Shown here: positions 43,199 to 52,175 of the stretch, one piece after another
How positions within the stretch are numbered: the first letter of the stretch is position 1
How the letters are laid out: every line of letters starts with the position of its first letter
Origin: Methanocorpusculum vombati
Lineage (GTDB): Archaea > Halobacteriota > Methanomicrobia > Methanomicrobiales > Methanocorpusculaceae
Assembly: GCF_026891935.1 (NCBI RefSeq)
Contig: NZ_JAPTGC010000008.1
Location: 1 to 64,000, forward strand
DNA: 64,000 nt
Reading direction: 5' to 3'
Position numbers and translations under genes: made by a program
Notes under the pieces: model-generated
What the model saw: only the letters and a program-made list of their open reading frames with translations
What the model was told of the DNA's origin: nothing
Databases searched by the model: none

Positions 43199-43325
43199 GA
43201 AAAGTTTCTTCCCCATCCCCTGCGGTGCCGAGAAAACACCACAGGCCGGGGAAAATCCCGTTCCACCCGAAGTCTTTGTGGTGTCTTGTGCTGGTACTAA
43301 TGTTGATGTCTCATGTATATAAAGT
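43199..43325 (-). promoter_or_regulatory. amtB leader, possible nitrogen-control elements
   Basis: A TATATA at 43315-43322 sits between the divergent amtB and NDP-sugar genes and can serve both. On the amtB side, 43236-43243 (ACACCACA) pairs with 43277-43284 (TGTGGTGT), with a short CGGG/CCCG pair inside (43248-43261), so the leader RNA can fold into a nested hairpin. Two imperfect GGAA-Nx-TTCC pairs resemble the NrpR operator of methanogens (GGAA-N6-TTCC): 43199-43212 (GGAA-N6-TTTC on minus) and 43250-43264 (N7). All are candidates only. Confidence 0.4.
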
Positions 43326-43370
43326 GACATGGTGCATGTTAACTCGTGTCATGCTACATGTTGTATCTCC

Positions 43371-43385
43371 GGGGTTTCCAACCCC
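43371..43385 (+). promoter_or_regulatory. hairpin in leader of NDP-sugar synthase gene
   Basis: GGGGTT (43371-43376) and AACCCC (43380-43385) form a 6-bp perfect stem in the ~95-nt predicted leader of the gene at 43441. No further motif recognised. Confidence 0.35.
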
Positions 43386-43440
43386 TGCGCGCACAAAGAA
43401 GCATACAACCAATAGATACCAGCGCATATTATAGTATGAT

Positions 43441-44619
43441 ATGAAAGCCTGCATTATGTGCGGCGGCGAGGGTACCCGTCTTCGTCCCCTGACATTTGAG
43501 CGGCCCAAGCCGTGCATCCCGATAGCGAACCGTCCGTCCATTGTCCATCTGGTGACGCACCTCGCAAATCTCGGATTTACTGATATTGTTATTACCATCG
43601 GCTATCTTGGTGATGAAATTCAGAAGGCGCTCGGTGATGGTTCACTGTACGGCGCGACCATCACTTATGTTCCCGAAAAGATCAAACTCGGAACTGCAGG
43701 TTCTGTGAAAAACGCGGAAGAGTATCTCAACGATGCCCCGTTCCTTGTTGTCGGCGGCGACCACATGACCGACCTTAACGTCCTTGAGTTCTATCGCGAA
43801 CACATGAACTCCTCGGCGATTACCTCAATTGGTCTCATCAGCATCGAAGACCCCCGCGAGTTCGGCATCGCCGAACTCGATGCGTCCCTTCGCATCCGCC
43901 GGTTCCGTGAAAAACCTTCGCCCGGGGAGATCTTCTCGAATCTTGCAAGTACCGGAATTTATGTCTGCGATCCGAAGATCTTTGAGTTCATTCCCCAAGA
44001 CACCAAATTCGACTTCGCCAAGGATCTCTTCCCTCTCCTGATGGAGAAGGGGTATCAGCTGAACGGCTGGCTTGCACGCGGCAACTGGACTGATGTCGGC
44101 AACCCCGCGATGCTCCGGGCTGCGGAGAAGTGGAAGCTGCAGGAGAACGCAACGACCAGCGTTGCAGGAACGCTCAACGTCAAGGATGCGCACATCACAG
44201 GGCCGGTACGGTTCGGTGATGGTATCACGCTCGGTGCTGGTTCGCGGGTTGTCGGTCCGGTCTTCATCGGCAGTGGAGTAACGATTGGCGAGAACGTCAT
44301 TATCGGCCCCTACACCAGTATTGGTGAGAATGTCCTGATCAAAAACAATGCAAAAATATTCTCCTCTTCCATCTACAACGGCGTTGTTGTTGGTGCGAAC
44401 ACTACCATCTCCGGCAGCATCATCGATATTGATACCATCATCGGCGACAACTGTTCCATTGAGCACAACACCGTTGTTGGTCCCCGGTCGGTTCTGCGAA
44501 ACTCGGTGACCATTCATTCCGGAACCCGTCTCTGGCCTGAGGTCATCGTGCCGGAGAAAGCGATCGTCAAAGAGCACATGCTCAACGAAAAGTTCGATAC
44601 CCGCTGTGAAGGATCATAA
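43441..44619 (+). CDS. NDP-sugar synthase (nucleotidyltransferase plus left-handed beta-helix)
   Basis: A 392-residue protein: an N-terminal sugar nucleotidyltransferase domain with CGGEGTRLRPLT (residues 7-18) and KPCIPIANRPSI, and a C-terminal hexapeptide beta-helix (FGDGITLGAGSRVVGPVFIG). It is of the GlmU/mannose-1-phosphate guanylyltransferase group; the sugar cannot be fixed. It likely supplies activated sugars for cell-surface N-glycans built by the AglB pathway. Intact and standard length. Confidence 0.9.
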   Translation: MKACIMCGGEGTRLRPLTFERPKPCIPIANRPSIVHLVTHLANLGFTDIVITIGYLGDEIQKALGDGSLYGATITYVPEKIKLGTAGSVKNAEEYLNDAPFLVVGGDHMTDLNVLEFYREHMNSSAITSIGLISIEDPREFGIAELDASLRIRRFREKPSPGEIFSNLASTGIYVCDPKIFEFIPQDTKFDFAKDLFPLLMEKGYQLNGWLARGNWTDVGNPAMLRAAEKWKLQENATTSVAGTLNVKDAHITGPVRFGDGITLGAGSRVVGPVFIGSGVTIGENVIIGPYTSIGENVLIKNNAKIFSSSIYNGVVVGANTTISGSIIDIDTIIGDNCSIEHNTVVGPRSVLRNSVTIHSGTRLWPEVIVPEKAIVKEHMLNEKFDTRCEGS

Positions 44620-44667
44620 ATCCTTTTCCCACACACTTTTTTTCGCCGGACAACAAAACTGTCATTC

Positions 44668-45432
44668 ATGAATTTTTCCGGTAAAGTTGCCGTGGTCACC
44701 GGAGCTGCAAAAGGCATCGGCAGATCTGTTGCGCTTCTCTTTGCAAAATCCGGAGCAAAAGTTGCTGTCGTTGACATTGATGAAACCGAAGGTGCAACCA
44801 CCGCAGCCGATATCCGCGCCGCAGGAGGAGATGCCTGTTTTATCCGTTGTGATGTCGGATGTGAATCCGATATTTTTCGGATGATTGCGGAGGTTACGCA
44901 AACCTTCGGCACCATTGATATTCTCGTAAACGATGCGGCACTCCAGCTCAATAAAGGCCTGCTTGAGACTACCGCCGCTGAGTTCGGACGTGTCATGGAC
45001 GTAAACGTCACCGGCACCTTCCTCTGTACCCGTGAAGCGGCAAAACTCATGATCGCACAGAAGAAAGGCGGCGCAATTGTCAACTTTTCCTCTACCTTTG
45101 CCGTGGTCGGTTCACCCGGTTACCTCGCCTACCATGCTTCCAAAGGAGCGATCGCCTCCTTCACCCGCGCCGCAGCGGTTGCACTTCTGCCGTACGGTAT
45201 CCGTGTCAACGCTGTTGCACCGGGAACCACCGAAACTCCCGGTCTCTATGACGGCGCACGCGATACCGGGGATGTAGCGGCAGGTCTTGCCGGCTTCCTT
45301 GCCCTTCAGCCGCTGAAGCGGTTTGGCAGACCTGATGAGATTGCACACATCGTCCTCATGCTTGCAAGTGATGACGCCTCCTTCGTCTATGGGGCTGTCT
45401 GGATGGCGGACGGGGCCTACACTGTCGTGTAA
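44668..45432 (+). CDS. short-chain dehydrogenase/reductase
   Basis: A 254-residue SDR: cofactor motif TGAAKGIGRSVAL (residues 11-23), NDAAL (the NNAG position), catalytic Ser in VNFSST and YxxxK in YLAYHASKGA. D at the end of the second strand (VVDIDE) suggests NAD(H). The substrate is unknown. It follows the NDP-sugar synthase by 48 bp on the same strand, so it may act on a sugar, but this is only context. Confidence 0.9.
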   Translation: MNFSGKVAVVTGAAKGIGRSVALLFAKSGAKVAVVDIDETEGATTAADIRAAGGDACFIRCDVGCESDIFRMIAEVTQTFGTIDILVNDAALQLNKGLLETTAAEFGRVMDVNVTGTFLCTREAAKLMIAQKKGGAIVNFSSTFAVVGSPGYLAYHASKGAIASFTRAAAVALLPYGIRVNAVAPGTTETPGLYDGARDTGDVAAGLAGFLALQPLKRFGRPDEIAHIVLMLASDDASFVYGAVWMADGAYTVV

Positions 45433-45473
45433 TCCCGGATGACCAATAAAGAAACGGTTCGTTCTGAAAAAAG

Positions 45474-45788
45474 TTAATCGTGGAGGTGCATGCCGGCCCG
45501 CCGGACCTCAAGCTCCTCCTCCACCTTTGCAAAATCCACGTCCGCAGCTTTGAGGGCAACCATCAGATGGAACAGCAGATCTGCAGCCTCTCCTACAATC
45601 GCCTCCTCGCGTCCGTTCTTTACTGCAAGCACAAACTCGCAGGACTCCTCGCCCACCTTTTCGAGCGGTTTGTCGATACCTTTCTCATGGAACAGAAGAT
45701 GACGGACATACGACTTCCTGCCCGGATCCTCTCTTGCACGTTGGCAGATAACCTGCCACAACTCATCAAACACCTGTGCGTCCGTCAT
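45474..45788 (-). CDS. hisE: phosphoribosyl-ATP diphosphatase HisE
   Basis: A 104-residue MazG-fold pyrophosphatase that hydrolyses phosphoribosyl-ATP in histidine synthesis. Metal-binding acidics are in GEESCEFVLAV and VGEAADLLFHLMVAL. Stand-alone, not fused to hisI. Its start overlaps the nusA-like stop by 4 bp (45785-45788). Confidence 0.93.
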   Translation of the reverse strand: MTDAQVFDELWQVICQRAREDPGRKSYVRHLLFHEKGIDKPLEKVGEESCEFVLAVKNGREEAIVGEAADLLFHLMVALKAADVDFAKVEEELEVRRAGMHLHD

Positions 45789-46255
45789 GCTTCTTCTCCT
45801 CCGGGGACGGTAATGTCCCCAATATCTTTACAGTAGAATCTTCGGACCAGCTGGCGTGCTTTTTCGATCGTTGACCCGCCCTTTCCGATTGCAAGGCCGA
45901 CATCACTCTTCTCCGGAACGAGAACCGTTACGGGGTGATCATCTGCGCCGAACAGCACCTTCAGTACCTCTGCGGGCTTGAACATGTTTGCAATAAAGTG
46001 ATCCGGCTCTTCGGAAAACTCCACCATCTCGATTCGCTTCCCGAGGACCCGTGACATCTTTTTGATGTTGTCACCGCTCTTTCCGATTGCAAGGCCCATA
46101 TCGCCCTGCTTGATCACGTAGATGATCCGGTCAAACCGGTCGTCAATCAGGCAGTCAATCGCTGTGGCTTTCGTTAAAATTCGGAGCTCCTCGATGTACC
46201 GGCGTTCCTTGAAGCCGATAGTCCGCTCCATTGCAGATTTGTCAATATTATCCAT
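45785..46255 (-). CDS. nusA: NusA-like transcription factor (two KH domains)
   Basis: A 156-residue archaeal NusA-like protein made of two KH domains; GxxG-type loops are in LAIGKSGDNIKKMSRVLG and LAIGKGGSTIEKARQLV, and EMVEFSEEPDHFIANMF links them. It lacks the bacterial S1 and N-terminal domains, as normal for archaea, where it binds RNA. In most archaea the gene sits near rpoH/rps12; here it is paired with hisE. Confidence 0.92.
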   Translation of the reverse strand: MDNIDKSAMERTIGFKERRYIEELRILTKATAIDCLIDDRFDRIIYVIKQGDMGLAIGKSGDNIKKMSRVLGKRIEMVEFSEEPDHFIANMFKPAEVLKVLFGADDHPVTVLVPEKSDVGLAIGKGGSTIEKARQLVRRFYCKDIGDITVPGGEEA

Positions 46256-46288
46256 ACGTATCAGAAATTTTCCTATTGCAACAATTGA

Positions 46289-46310
46289 TGCGGGGGGCAG
46301 CCCCCGCAGT
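46289..46310 (-). terminator. hairpin upstream of nusA, downstream of proS
   Basis: TGCGGGGG-gcag-CCCCCGCA at about 46289-46308. It separates the proS stop (46328) and the nusA start, and may end the proS transcript. Confidence 0.55.
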
Positions 46311-46327
46311 ATTCGAGAATGGTTGGG

Positions 46328-47761
46328 TTAGTAGGATCTTCCTACCAGAGCAGCTTTGCCTGTCTTGCCGCAGATGATGCACGGTCCCTCGTCGTCGACC
46401 ACATATCTGCTGCGAACCTCGGTTCCCAGAAGACTTGAGTTCGTCAGCTCTTCAAGTTTGTCTGCACAGTCGCGGCAGCCGCACCAGTGCACAACCACCA
46501 CGTTGCCGTCCAGCTTTTCGTTACACTCCTCAGGAGTTGCAGCTGTCATCAGATGGCTTTCCAGATGGTTCTCCGCACGCGCAAGAATCTGGTCATGCGC
46601 TTCGTCGAGCAGCTTCTTCACCGATTCTGCGGCATTTTCGCGCGGAACAATCGTCTTAACTCCGAGGCGGTTCACACAGACCAGCTGATGGTTGTCAAGG
46701 TCACGGGGACCGAGTTCCACTCTGAGGGGGACGCCGTGCAGTTCCCAGTGATAGTACTTTGCACCGGGACGCATGTCGCGGGCATCCGTCTTTACCCGAA
46801 GACCGGCGGCTTTGAGTTCGCTTTCCAGCGTCTTTACCGCTGCAAGAATCTCATCACCGCGTTTGCCGACGATGACCGGGATGATGACAACCTGTGTCGG
46901 GGCAACGGTTGCCGGAAGCACCAGTCCTTTGTCGTCGCCGTGCACACCGATGACTGCGGCAATGCACCGCTCGGAGATGCCGTAGCAGGTCTGTGATCCG
47001 AACTGCTGAACCCCATCCACATCTTCATAGGTGATGCCGAACGTTCTGGAGAAGTGGTCGCCGAGATGGTGAACGGTTCCGATCTGCAGTGTTCTGCCGT
47101 CCGGCATCACTGCATCGATCGCCATGGTAAAGTCCGCGCCCGGGAACTTGTCCCAGTCGGGCCGTTTGGAGATGATGATCGGGACGCCGAGGTCGCGGTA
47201 GAACTCCTGTGTCAGGGCAAGTTCATACTCCACCTGTTCGTTTGCCTCGTCCCAGGTTGCATGTACGGTGTGGGACTCCATGAAGGAGGTAATCTCCCGG
47301 AGCCGGATCAGCGGGCGGGTATGCTTTGTTTCGTACCGGAATGTGTTCACGATCTGATAGAGTTTCAGCGGGAGGTCGGCATGCGACCGGATCCACAGCG
47401 CATACATCGGATAGATTGCCGTCTCCGAGGTCGGGCGGAGTGCCAGTTTGACATCCAGCGGAGAAAGGCCGCCGTGGGTAACCCAGTAGACCTCGTCTTC
47501 AAAGCCTTTGATGTGTTCGGCCTCTTTCATGAACTCCGTCTCCGGGATTAGAAGCGGGAAGAGTGTTTCTTCATGATCTCTGTTCAGGAGGCTGCGGAGA
47601 AGCGTGTAGGTGTGGTTGCGGAGCGCAAATCCGAACGGATACCACACATACAGTCCCTTCACCGGATAGCGGACATCCATAATCTCCGCACGCCGGATAA
47701 CCTCATTGTACCACGCGCTGAAATCACTTCGCGGCGGTAATCCTTCCGTTTCATCTGCCAT
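46328..47761 (-). CDS. proS: prolyl-tRNA synthetase, archaeal/eukaryotic type
   Basis: A 477-residue class II synthetase. Motif 2 is [19 protein letters not shown], motif 3 lies in [12 protein letters not shown]-type sequence near residue 360, and a C-terminal zinc cluster (CGCRDCADK and CIICGKTG) is present. Archaeal-type length and no editing INS domain. The ATG 47761 is 104 bp after a TATA-like TGTATATAC at 47764-47772. Confidence 0.95.
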   Translation of the reverse strand: MADETEGLPPRSDFSAWYNEVIRRAEIMDVRYPVKGLYVWYPFGFALRNHTYTLLRSLLNRDHEETLFPLLIPETEFMKEAEHIKGFEDEVYWVTHGGLSPLDVKLALRPTSETAIYPMYALWIRSHADLPLKLYQIVNTFRYETKHTRPLIRLREITSFMESHTVHATWDEANEQVEYELALTQEFYRDLGVPIIISKRPDWDKFPGADFTMAIDAVMPDGRTLQIGTVHHLGDHFSRTFGITYEDVDGVQQFGSQTCYGISERCIAAVIGVHGDDKGLVLPATVAPTQVVIIPVIVGKRGDEILAAVKTLESELKAAGLRVKTDARDMRPGAKYYHWELHGVPLRVELGPRDLDNHQLVCVNRLGVKTIVPRENAAESVKKLLDEAHDQILARAENHLESHLMTAATPEECNEKLDGNVVVVHWCGCRDCADKLEELTNSSLLGTEVRSRYVVDDEGPCIICGKTGKAALVGRSY

Positions 47762-47865
47762 GTTGTATATACACCTGAAGCAGTAGATCTATGCGCCGAG
47801 AGAGTATTAAGATAACCAACCGGTTGGCGGTGCAGCCGTCTCCGGGAGGAACGGAGCCGTGAGAT

Positions 47866-49056
47866 TTACAGCTCAAGAACCGGTCTTCCGCCGCCGGTGA
47901 TGCACTCACCGCCGGATTTTCCGACCACATAGGTGTCTTCGACTCCCACCGTTCCGACGCCCCGGACACCGGTCTTTGGTTCAAGTGCAATGACCATGTT
48001 CTCCGCAAGCGGGGAGTCAAAACCCCGTGCGATCACCGGCCATTCATTCACCACAAGACCGATTCCATGGCCGAGGAAGGAAACACGACGGCTGCCGTAT
48101 CCCATAAAGTTCTCCGCAAGTGCGGGGCTGAGGCCGGCAAGAATATCTTCATAAATTCCGGACGGGATATTTCCCGCTGCAAGAAGTCCGACCGCTTTTT
48201 TCTGTACTGCAATGCATTCCTCATGCAGTGCCAGTGCATGTTCCGGCAGTTTTCCCCCGAAGGAGTACACCTGTGTCTTGTCCGTATGGTAGCCGCAGTA
48301 TCCGTAACCGATGTCCACAAATACCAGATCGCCTTTTGCAAGGGTACGATCCCTGCTGCCGACCGAAGGAATAACCGCCGACGCACCGAGCATCCCGCCC
48401 GGTCCGTCAAAGCAGGTCGCCGCAAGGGTTGTTGTCCCGAAACCTATCTGGCCGATCTGCATCTCTGTCCCGAACCCGGCAAACCGCACCAGTCCCTGAT
48501 AGTCCATATCCATCATCGCCCGGTACAGTTCGCCGAACAGCTGCGCTTCGCTCATTCCTTCGCGCAGAATGTCCGGTACAATCTTCATCAGGAGATTGTC
48601 ATGATCGTGCCCTGCTTTCCGCTGGAATGCAAGTTCATACGGACTTTTTACCGCGCGGAGATGCAGCAGTACCGGATCGAGTGCAAGCACCGCATCCAGC
48701 CGGAAGTACTTTTGTAGCCGGTCAAGCATCGCGACCGGCACCTGATCCGTTTCTACAAAGGTTCGTCCGAGGTCTGCGGGGAGATACTCCTGCATGTCGC
48801 GGTAACTTTTCATCGGGTGAATCGCATCAATCGGCGACTCCTCCCGTGCCCGTTCAAAACTCCGGCGTACAAAAAACTGTACCTCTCCGTTCCTGCGCAG
48901 AACCAGAACCCCGTCCTGAATCGTTCCGGTGAGATAGTACAGATTGATTCTTCCGAAAACAAGGGCCGTGTCCCAGGATGCATCGGTGGCCTCAAGTGCT
49001 GAGAAAAGGCGTGCGAGCCGCGTGTCCGACTCGGATTTGGGAAGTTTCAGATACAT
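47866..49056 (-). CDS. M24-family Xaa-Pro aminopeptidase
   Basis: A 396-residue pita-bread peptidase. N-terminal creatinase-like domain (residues 1-150) and C-terminal catalytic domain with metal ligands in DIGYGYCGYHTDKTQ, LGHGIGLVVNEWP, ALEPKTG and VGVEDTY. It removes an N-terminal residue before proline or has a related role. All ligands present. It is third in a minus-strand row with SpoIIM and DUF63. Confidence 0.92.
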   Translation of the reverse strand: MYLKLPKSESDTRLARLFSALEATDASWDTALVFGRINLYYLTGTIQDGVLVLRRNGEVQFFVRRSFERAREESPIDAIHPMKSYRDMQEYLPADLGRTFVETDQVPVAMLDRLQKYFRLDAVLALDPVLLHLRAVKSPYELAFQRKAGHDHDNLLMKIVPDILREGMSEAQLFGELYRAMMDMDYQGLVRFAGFGTEMQIGQIGFGTTTLAATCFDGPGGMLGASAVIPSVGSRDRTLAKGDLVFVDIGYGYCGYHTDKTQVYSFGGKLPEHALALHEECIAVQKKAVGLLAAGNIPSGIYEDILAGLSPALAENFMGYGSRRVSFLGHGIGLVVNEWPVIARGFDSPLAENMVIALEPKTGVRGVGTVGVEDTYVVGKSGGECITGGGRPVLEL

Positions 49057-49175
49057 TGGGAATCTCCGTTGGAAAAATCTGTGATGTGGTATGTCGCAGC
49101 TGGTTTTAAGATTGCGGGTTTGGGCAAAAGCTGCCCGGAGTTACGATTTTTTCCTATCCGGAATCTGCTGGCATG

Positions 49176-49754
49176 TCACGCGCCTGCAAAAACCATCATC
49201 GCAATCCCCGGCGTTACAAAGGTCTCCACCAGTGCTGCAATAACCAGAAGCGGGACGACCACCAGCAAAAACCGGGTCCCGTACCACAGGCATGTTGTTC
49301 CGGCATTATCCCTCCCCTGTGCATCCAGATACAGCGACCGCCCCATCTGCAAACCAAGCGCTGAAGACATCAGAATTGCCGCAATCTCGAAGATACCGTG
49401 GGGAACGATAGTCGCCGCGAACACCGACAGATCGTATCCGCGCAGCATGACGCCGGAGATGCTGCCGATCACATACCCGTTGGAGACCAGCACAAACAGT
49501 GTTGCCGCGCCAAATGTCATTCCGCCGATAAACAGGATTAAACAGACCTTCAGGTTATTGAAAAAGATCTGCCAGGACAGTTGTGCGGGAGCCGAAGTGT
49601 CCAGTTCGGTTGTGGAGCTCTGAAACGTCACCACGATCTCATCGGCCGCCTCCGGCATCTGAATGGATGCTGTATAGCCGTAGATGCAGGACCCAAAGAA
49701 CAGTATCACCACAATTGCGAGAGCTGCGAAGTAGATCTTTCTGTCCGGCATCAT
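49176..49754 (-). CDS. stage II sporulation protein M-like membrane protein (SpoIIM/DUF95)
   Basis: A 192-residue protein with about five membrane segments and the family phrase VPHGIFEIAAI in the last third. In bacteria SpoIIM belongs to the peptidoglycan-remodelling DMP complex; archaea lack peptidoglycan, and many carry this family with unknown function. It overlaps the upstream DUF63 gene by one base, so they are co-transcribed. Confidence 0.88.
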   Translation of the reverse strand: MMPDRKIYFAALAIVVILFFGSCIYGYTASIQMPEAADEIVVTFQSSTTELDTSAPAQLSWQIFFNNLKVCLILFIGGMTFGAATLFVLVSNGYVIGSISGVMLRGYDLSVFAATIVPHGIFEIAAILMSSALGLQMGRSLYLDAQGRDNAGTTCLWYGTRFLLVVVPLLVIAALVETFVTPGIAMMVFAGA

Positions 49755-50611
49755 CAGATAAACAGCACCATCCGCAGAATGTCCCGGACCCCTGGTGCAA
49801 ACCCGACCGTAATCATGGCAAGCAGTACCAGATGCCAGATCTCGTCCATGCCCTCTTCTTTACGGAACATCTCCAGAATCCAGATAGCCGGAATCAGAAC
49901 CGCCATTTTGAGAGGAAACATCACAAAAGCAGTTCCCGTAAGCTGTATCAGGGCATCTCCCAGGACGTGCTGCTCAATGTAGTGCATCGGATGCAGGTCC
50001 AGGGCAAAACTCGTTGCCGATGCGTCCAGCAGCTGTCCGAAGATCAGAATCTTGTACAGCGGATGCGTTACATACTCCCATCCAAATCCGTACCGGATCA
50101 GTGCCCAGAAGAGAATTGCCGCAACTGACGCCATCACCAGAATGCAGCCTGCAACCCAGAGTGCAAGTTCCGTCTGGGTAATGCCCCACCAGCAGAGGAA
50201 GGCAAGGCACACCAGATTCGATACAACCCCGACCCAGAAGTACGGTTTTGTGTAAGACGTAACAACCCCGTGTTTTTCCAGAGTCCGCGACAGTACCAGA
50301 ATCAGAATTGTGTACAGCAGCACCACGAAAAAGATCGGCGGCGTAACAAACAGCACCCACCAGGGTTCGGGGATGCAGCCGGTATCTTCCACCACACGGA
50401 GGACCCCGCCGAAAACGACAAAGGGCATGGACGCTAAGATAAGCTGTGTGTCAACACGGATGTTATTTGCCCGCACCCAGCGGTAAAGAAGATAAAGGGT
50501 GACGAGCAACAAGACTGCACACGTAATTGTCAGATAGATGTTATACGGCTGGTCTTCAAGGACCGCATCGATATAATATTTTTGTATGAACGCACCTATT
50601 TCATTAAACAT
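49754..50611 (-). CDS. DUF63 family membrane protein
   Basis: A 285-residue protein with about seven membrane segments and the DUF63 phrases PFVVFGGVLRVVEDTG, FGQLLDASATSFALDL and EQHVLGD. Family of archaea only; substrate unknown. Its start is 14 bp from the start of the divergent glycerol-1-phosphate dehydrogenase, so each promoter must lie within the other gene's 5' end. Confidence 0.88.
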   Translation of the reverse strand: MFNEIGAFIQKYYIDAVLEDQPYNIYLTITCAVLLLVTLYLLYRWVRANNIRVDTQLILASMPFVVFGGVLRVVEDTGCIPEPWWVLFVTPPIFFVVLLYTILILVLSRTLEKHGVVTSYTKPYFWVGVVSNLVCLAFLCWWGITQTELALWVAGCILVMASVAAILFWALIRYGFGWEYVTHPLYKILIFGQLLDASATSFALDLHPMHYIEQHVLGDALIQLTGTAFVMFPLKMAVLIPAIWILEMFRKEEGMDEIWHLVLLAMITVGFAPGVRDILRMVLFI

Positions 50612-50625
50612 GTGGGGCCCCGACC

Positions 50626-51708
50626 GTGAACGTAGACAATAATAGGATACTCAAGGATAAAACCTTTGACAAATCCCGCTGGATGCAGATGCCGCGCAAT
50701 GTCGTGGTCGGCCATGATGCCCTTCTGCAGATTCCGGGAATCATCGATGACCTCGGTGTTGCAGGACCCATCCTGCTCCTGTCGGGTGCAACAACCATGC
50801 AGACCGTCGGCGCACGGGTTGCCGGACTCCTAGAGGGACGTCCCGTTACCACCTGTCTCGTCGGCAGAATTACCTACGACGAGATTCAGCGTGTCGAAGA
50901 TGCGGCAAAGGAGGCGGGAAGCGTTCTCATCATCGCGGTCGGAGGCGGCCGCGTCATCGACACCGCAAAGGTCGTCTCCTACAACCTTGACATTCAGTTT
51001 GTCAGCGTGCCGACCGCTGCATCCCATGACGGCATTGCCTCCTCCCGCGCTTCGGTGGTAACCGATGCGGGAAATGTCAGTGTTGCAGCCCAGCCGCCGC
51101 TTGCCATCGTAGCCGATACCGGCGTGATTGCAACCGCTCCGCACCGGCTGCTCGCCGCAGGATGTGCGGACATCATTGCAAACTATACTGCTATCCTTGA
51201 CTGGGAGTTATCCCACCGTCTCACCGGTGAGGCGATCAGCGAGTACGCCTTAACGCTCTCCAAGATCACCGCAGAAATTCTTGTCAAGAATGCGGATCTC
51301 GTGAGTCACAACGATGAGACGGCGGCGTGGATCGTAGTGAAGGCCCTGTTCTCCTCCGGCATTGCTATGAGCATCGCCGGGAGTTCGCGTCCCGCTTCCG
51401 GCGGCGAACATAAGTTTGCCCATATGCTGGAACGGCTTGCGCCCGGTGTTGCGCTCCACGGTGAGGCTTGCGGACTTGGTACCATCATCGGGATGTATCT
51501 GCACGGCGGCGACTGGAAAGGTATCCGGACTTCCCTTAGACGTATCGGTGCACCGACTACACCGAAGGACCTTGGCATCAGCAATGAGACCTGTGTTGAG
51601 GCGGTTCTTCGTGCCTGCGAGATCCGGCCTGAACGGTTCACCATCTTTGATACCGGTATCACACGGGAAGCGGCTGTTGCAGTAGTAGAGGCATTGTATG
51701 AGGTGTAA
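50626..51708 (+). CDS. egsA: sn-glycerol-1-phosphate dehydrogenase
   Basis: A 360-residue zinc enzyme that makes the glycerol-1-phosphate backbone of archaeal lipids. Motifs: nucleotide-binding VGGGRVIDTAK, SVPTAASHDGIAS, metal histidines in HKFAH and LHGEACGLGT. GTG 50626 is used because there is no ATG before the conserved FDKSRWMQMPRNVVVG; the short leader follows. A TATA-like ATATAATA at 50571-50578 lies inside the divergent DUF63 gene. Confidence 0.95.
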   Translation: MNVDNNRILKDKTFDKSRWMQMPRNVVVGHDALLQIPGIIDDLGVAGPILLLSGATTMQTVGARVAGLLEGRPVTTCLVGRITYDEIQRVEDAAKEAGSVLIIAVGGGRVIDTAKVVSYNLDIQFVSVPTAASHDGIASSRASVVTDAGNVSVAAQPPLAIVADTGVIATAPHRLLAAGCADIIANYTAILDWELSHRLTGEAISEYALTLSKITAEILVKNADLVSHNDETAAWIVVKALFSSGIAMSIAGSSRPASGGEHKFAHMLERLAPGVALHGEACGLGTIIGMYLHGGDWKGIRTSLRRIGAPTTPKDLGISNETCVEAVLRACEIRPERFTIFDTGITREAAVAVVEALYEV

Positions 51709-51713
51709 ACAGA

Positions 51714-52175
51714 ATGGATGACGCAGAAAAAATAGTTACTATCGTCGGTTCCGTGCTTGCCCATGAGGGAGCCGAGTTCGTCTATGCAGGAAAAACCCCG
51801 GAATGCGAAAAGTGCAAAGTGGCCAAGGTCTGCCACAATGCAAAACTCCGCGAAGGCCGCCGGTACCGCGTGGCAGCGGTTCGTCCGACCAAACATGAGT
51901 GTTTTGTTCACGCCGGCGGAGCGGTTGCCGTGGAGGTAACTGAGGCTTCCATCACTGCGGTTATCCCGACCAGTCAGGCAACCCGCAGGACCCGCATCAC
52001 CTACACGCCGGTCTGTGACGATCGGTTCTGTAAAGGCTATGCTCTCTGCCATCCCGACGGCATGACGGAGAAAGGGCGGTATGTTGTTCTTGAGGTGCTC
52101 GGTTCCTACAACGAGATGTGCCCGAAAGGAAAGAAAAATCTTAAACTTGTCGAGCTGCGCCACGTGCCAACGTAA
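51714..52175 (+). CDS. UPF0179 family protein
   Basis: A 153-residue protein with cysteine pairs CEKC...VC, CDDRFC and CPKG, suggesting one or more bound metals, and beta-rich sequence. Family known in methanogens and haloarchaea; function not established. It follows egsA after 5 bp, hence likely co-transcribed. Its 3' end overlaps the convergent ADP-ribosylglycohydrolase gene by 35 bp. Confidence 0.88.
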   Translation: MDDAEKIVTIVGSVLAHEGAEFVYAGKTPECEKCKVAKVCHNAKLREGRRYRVAAVRPTKHECFVHAGGAVAVEVTEASITAVIPTSQATRRTRITYTPVCDDRFCKGYALCHPDGMTEKGRYVVLEVLGSYNEMCPKGKKNLKLVELRHVPT

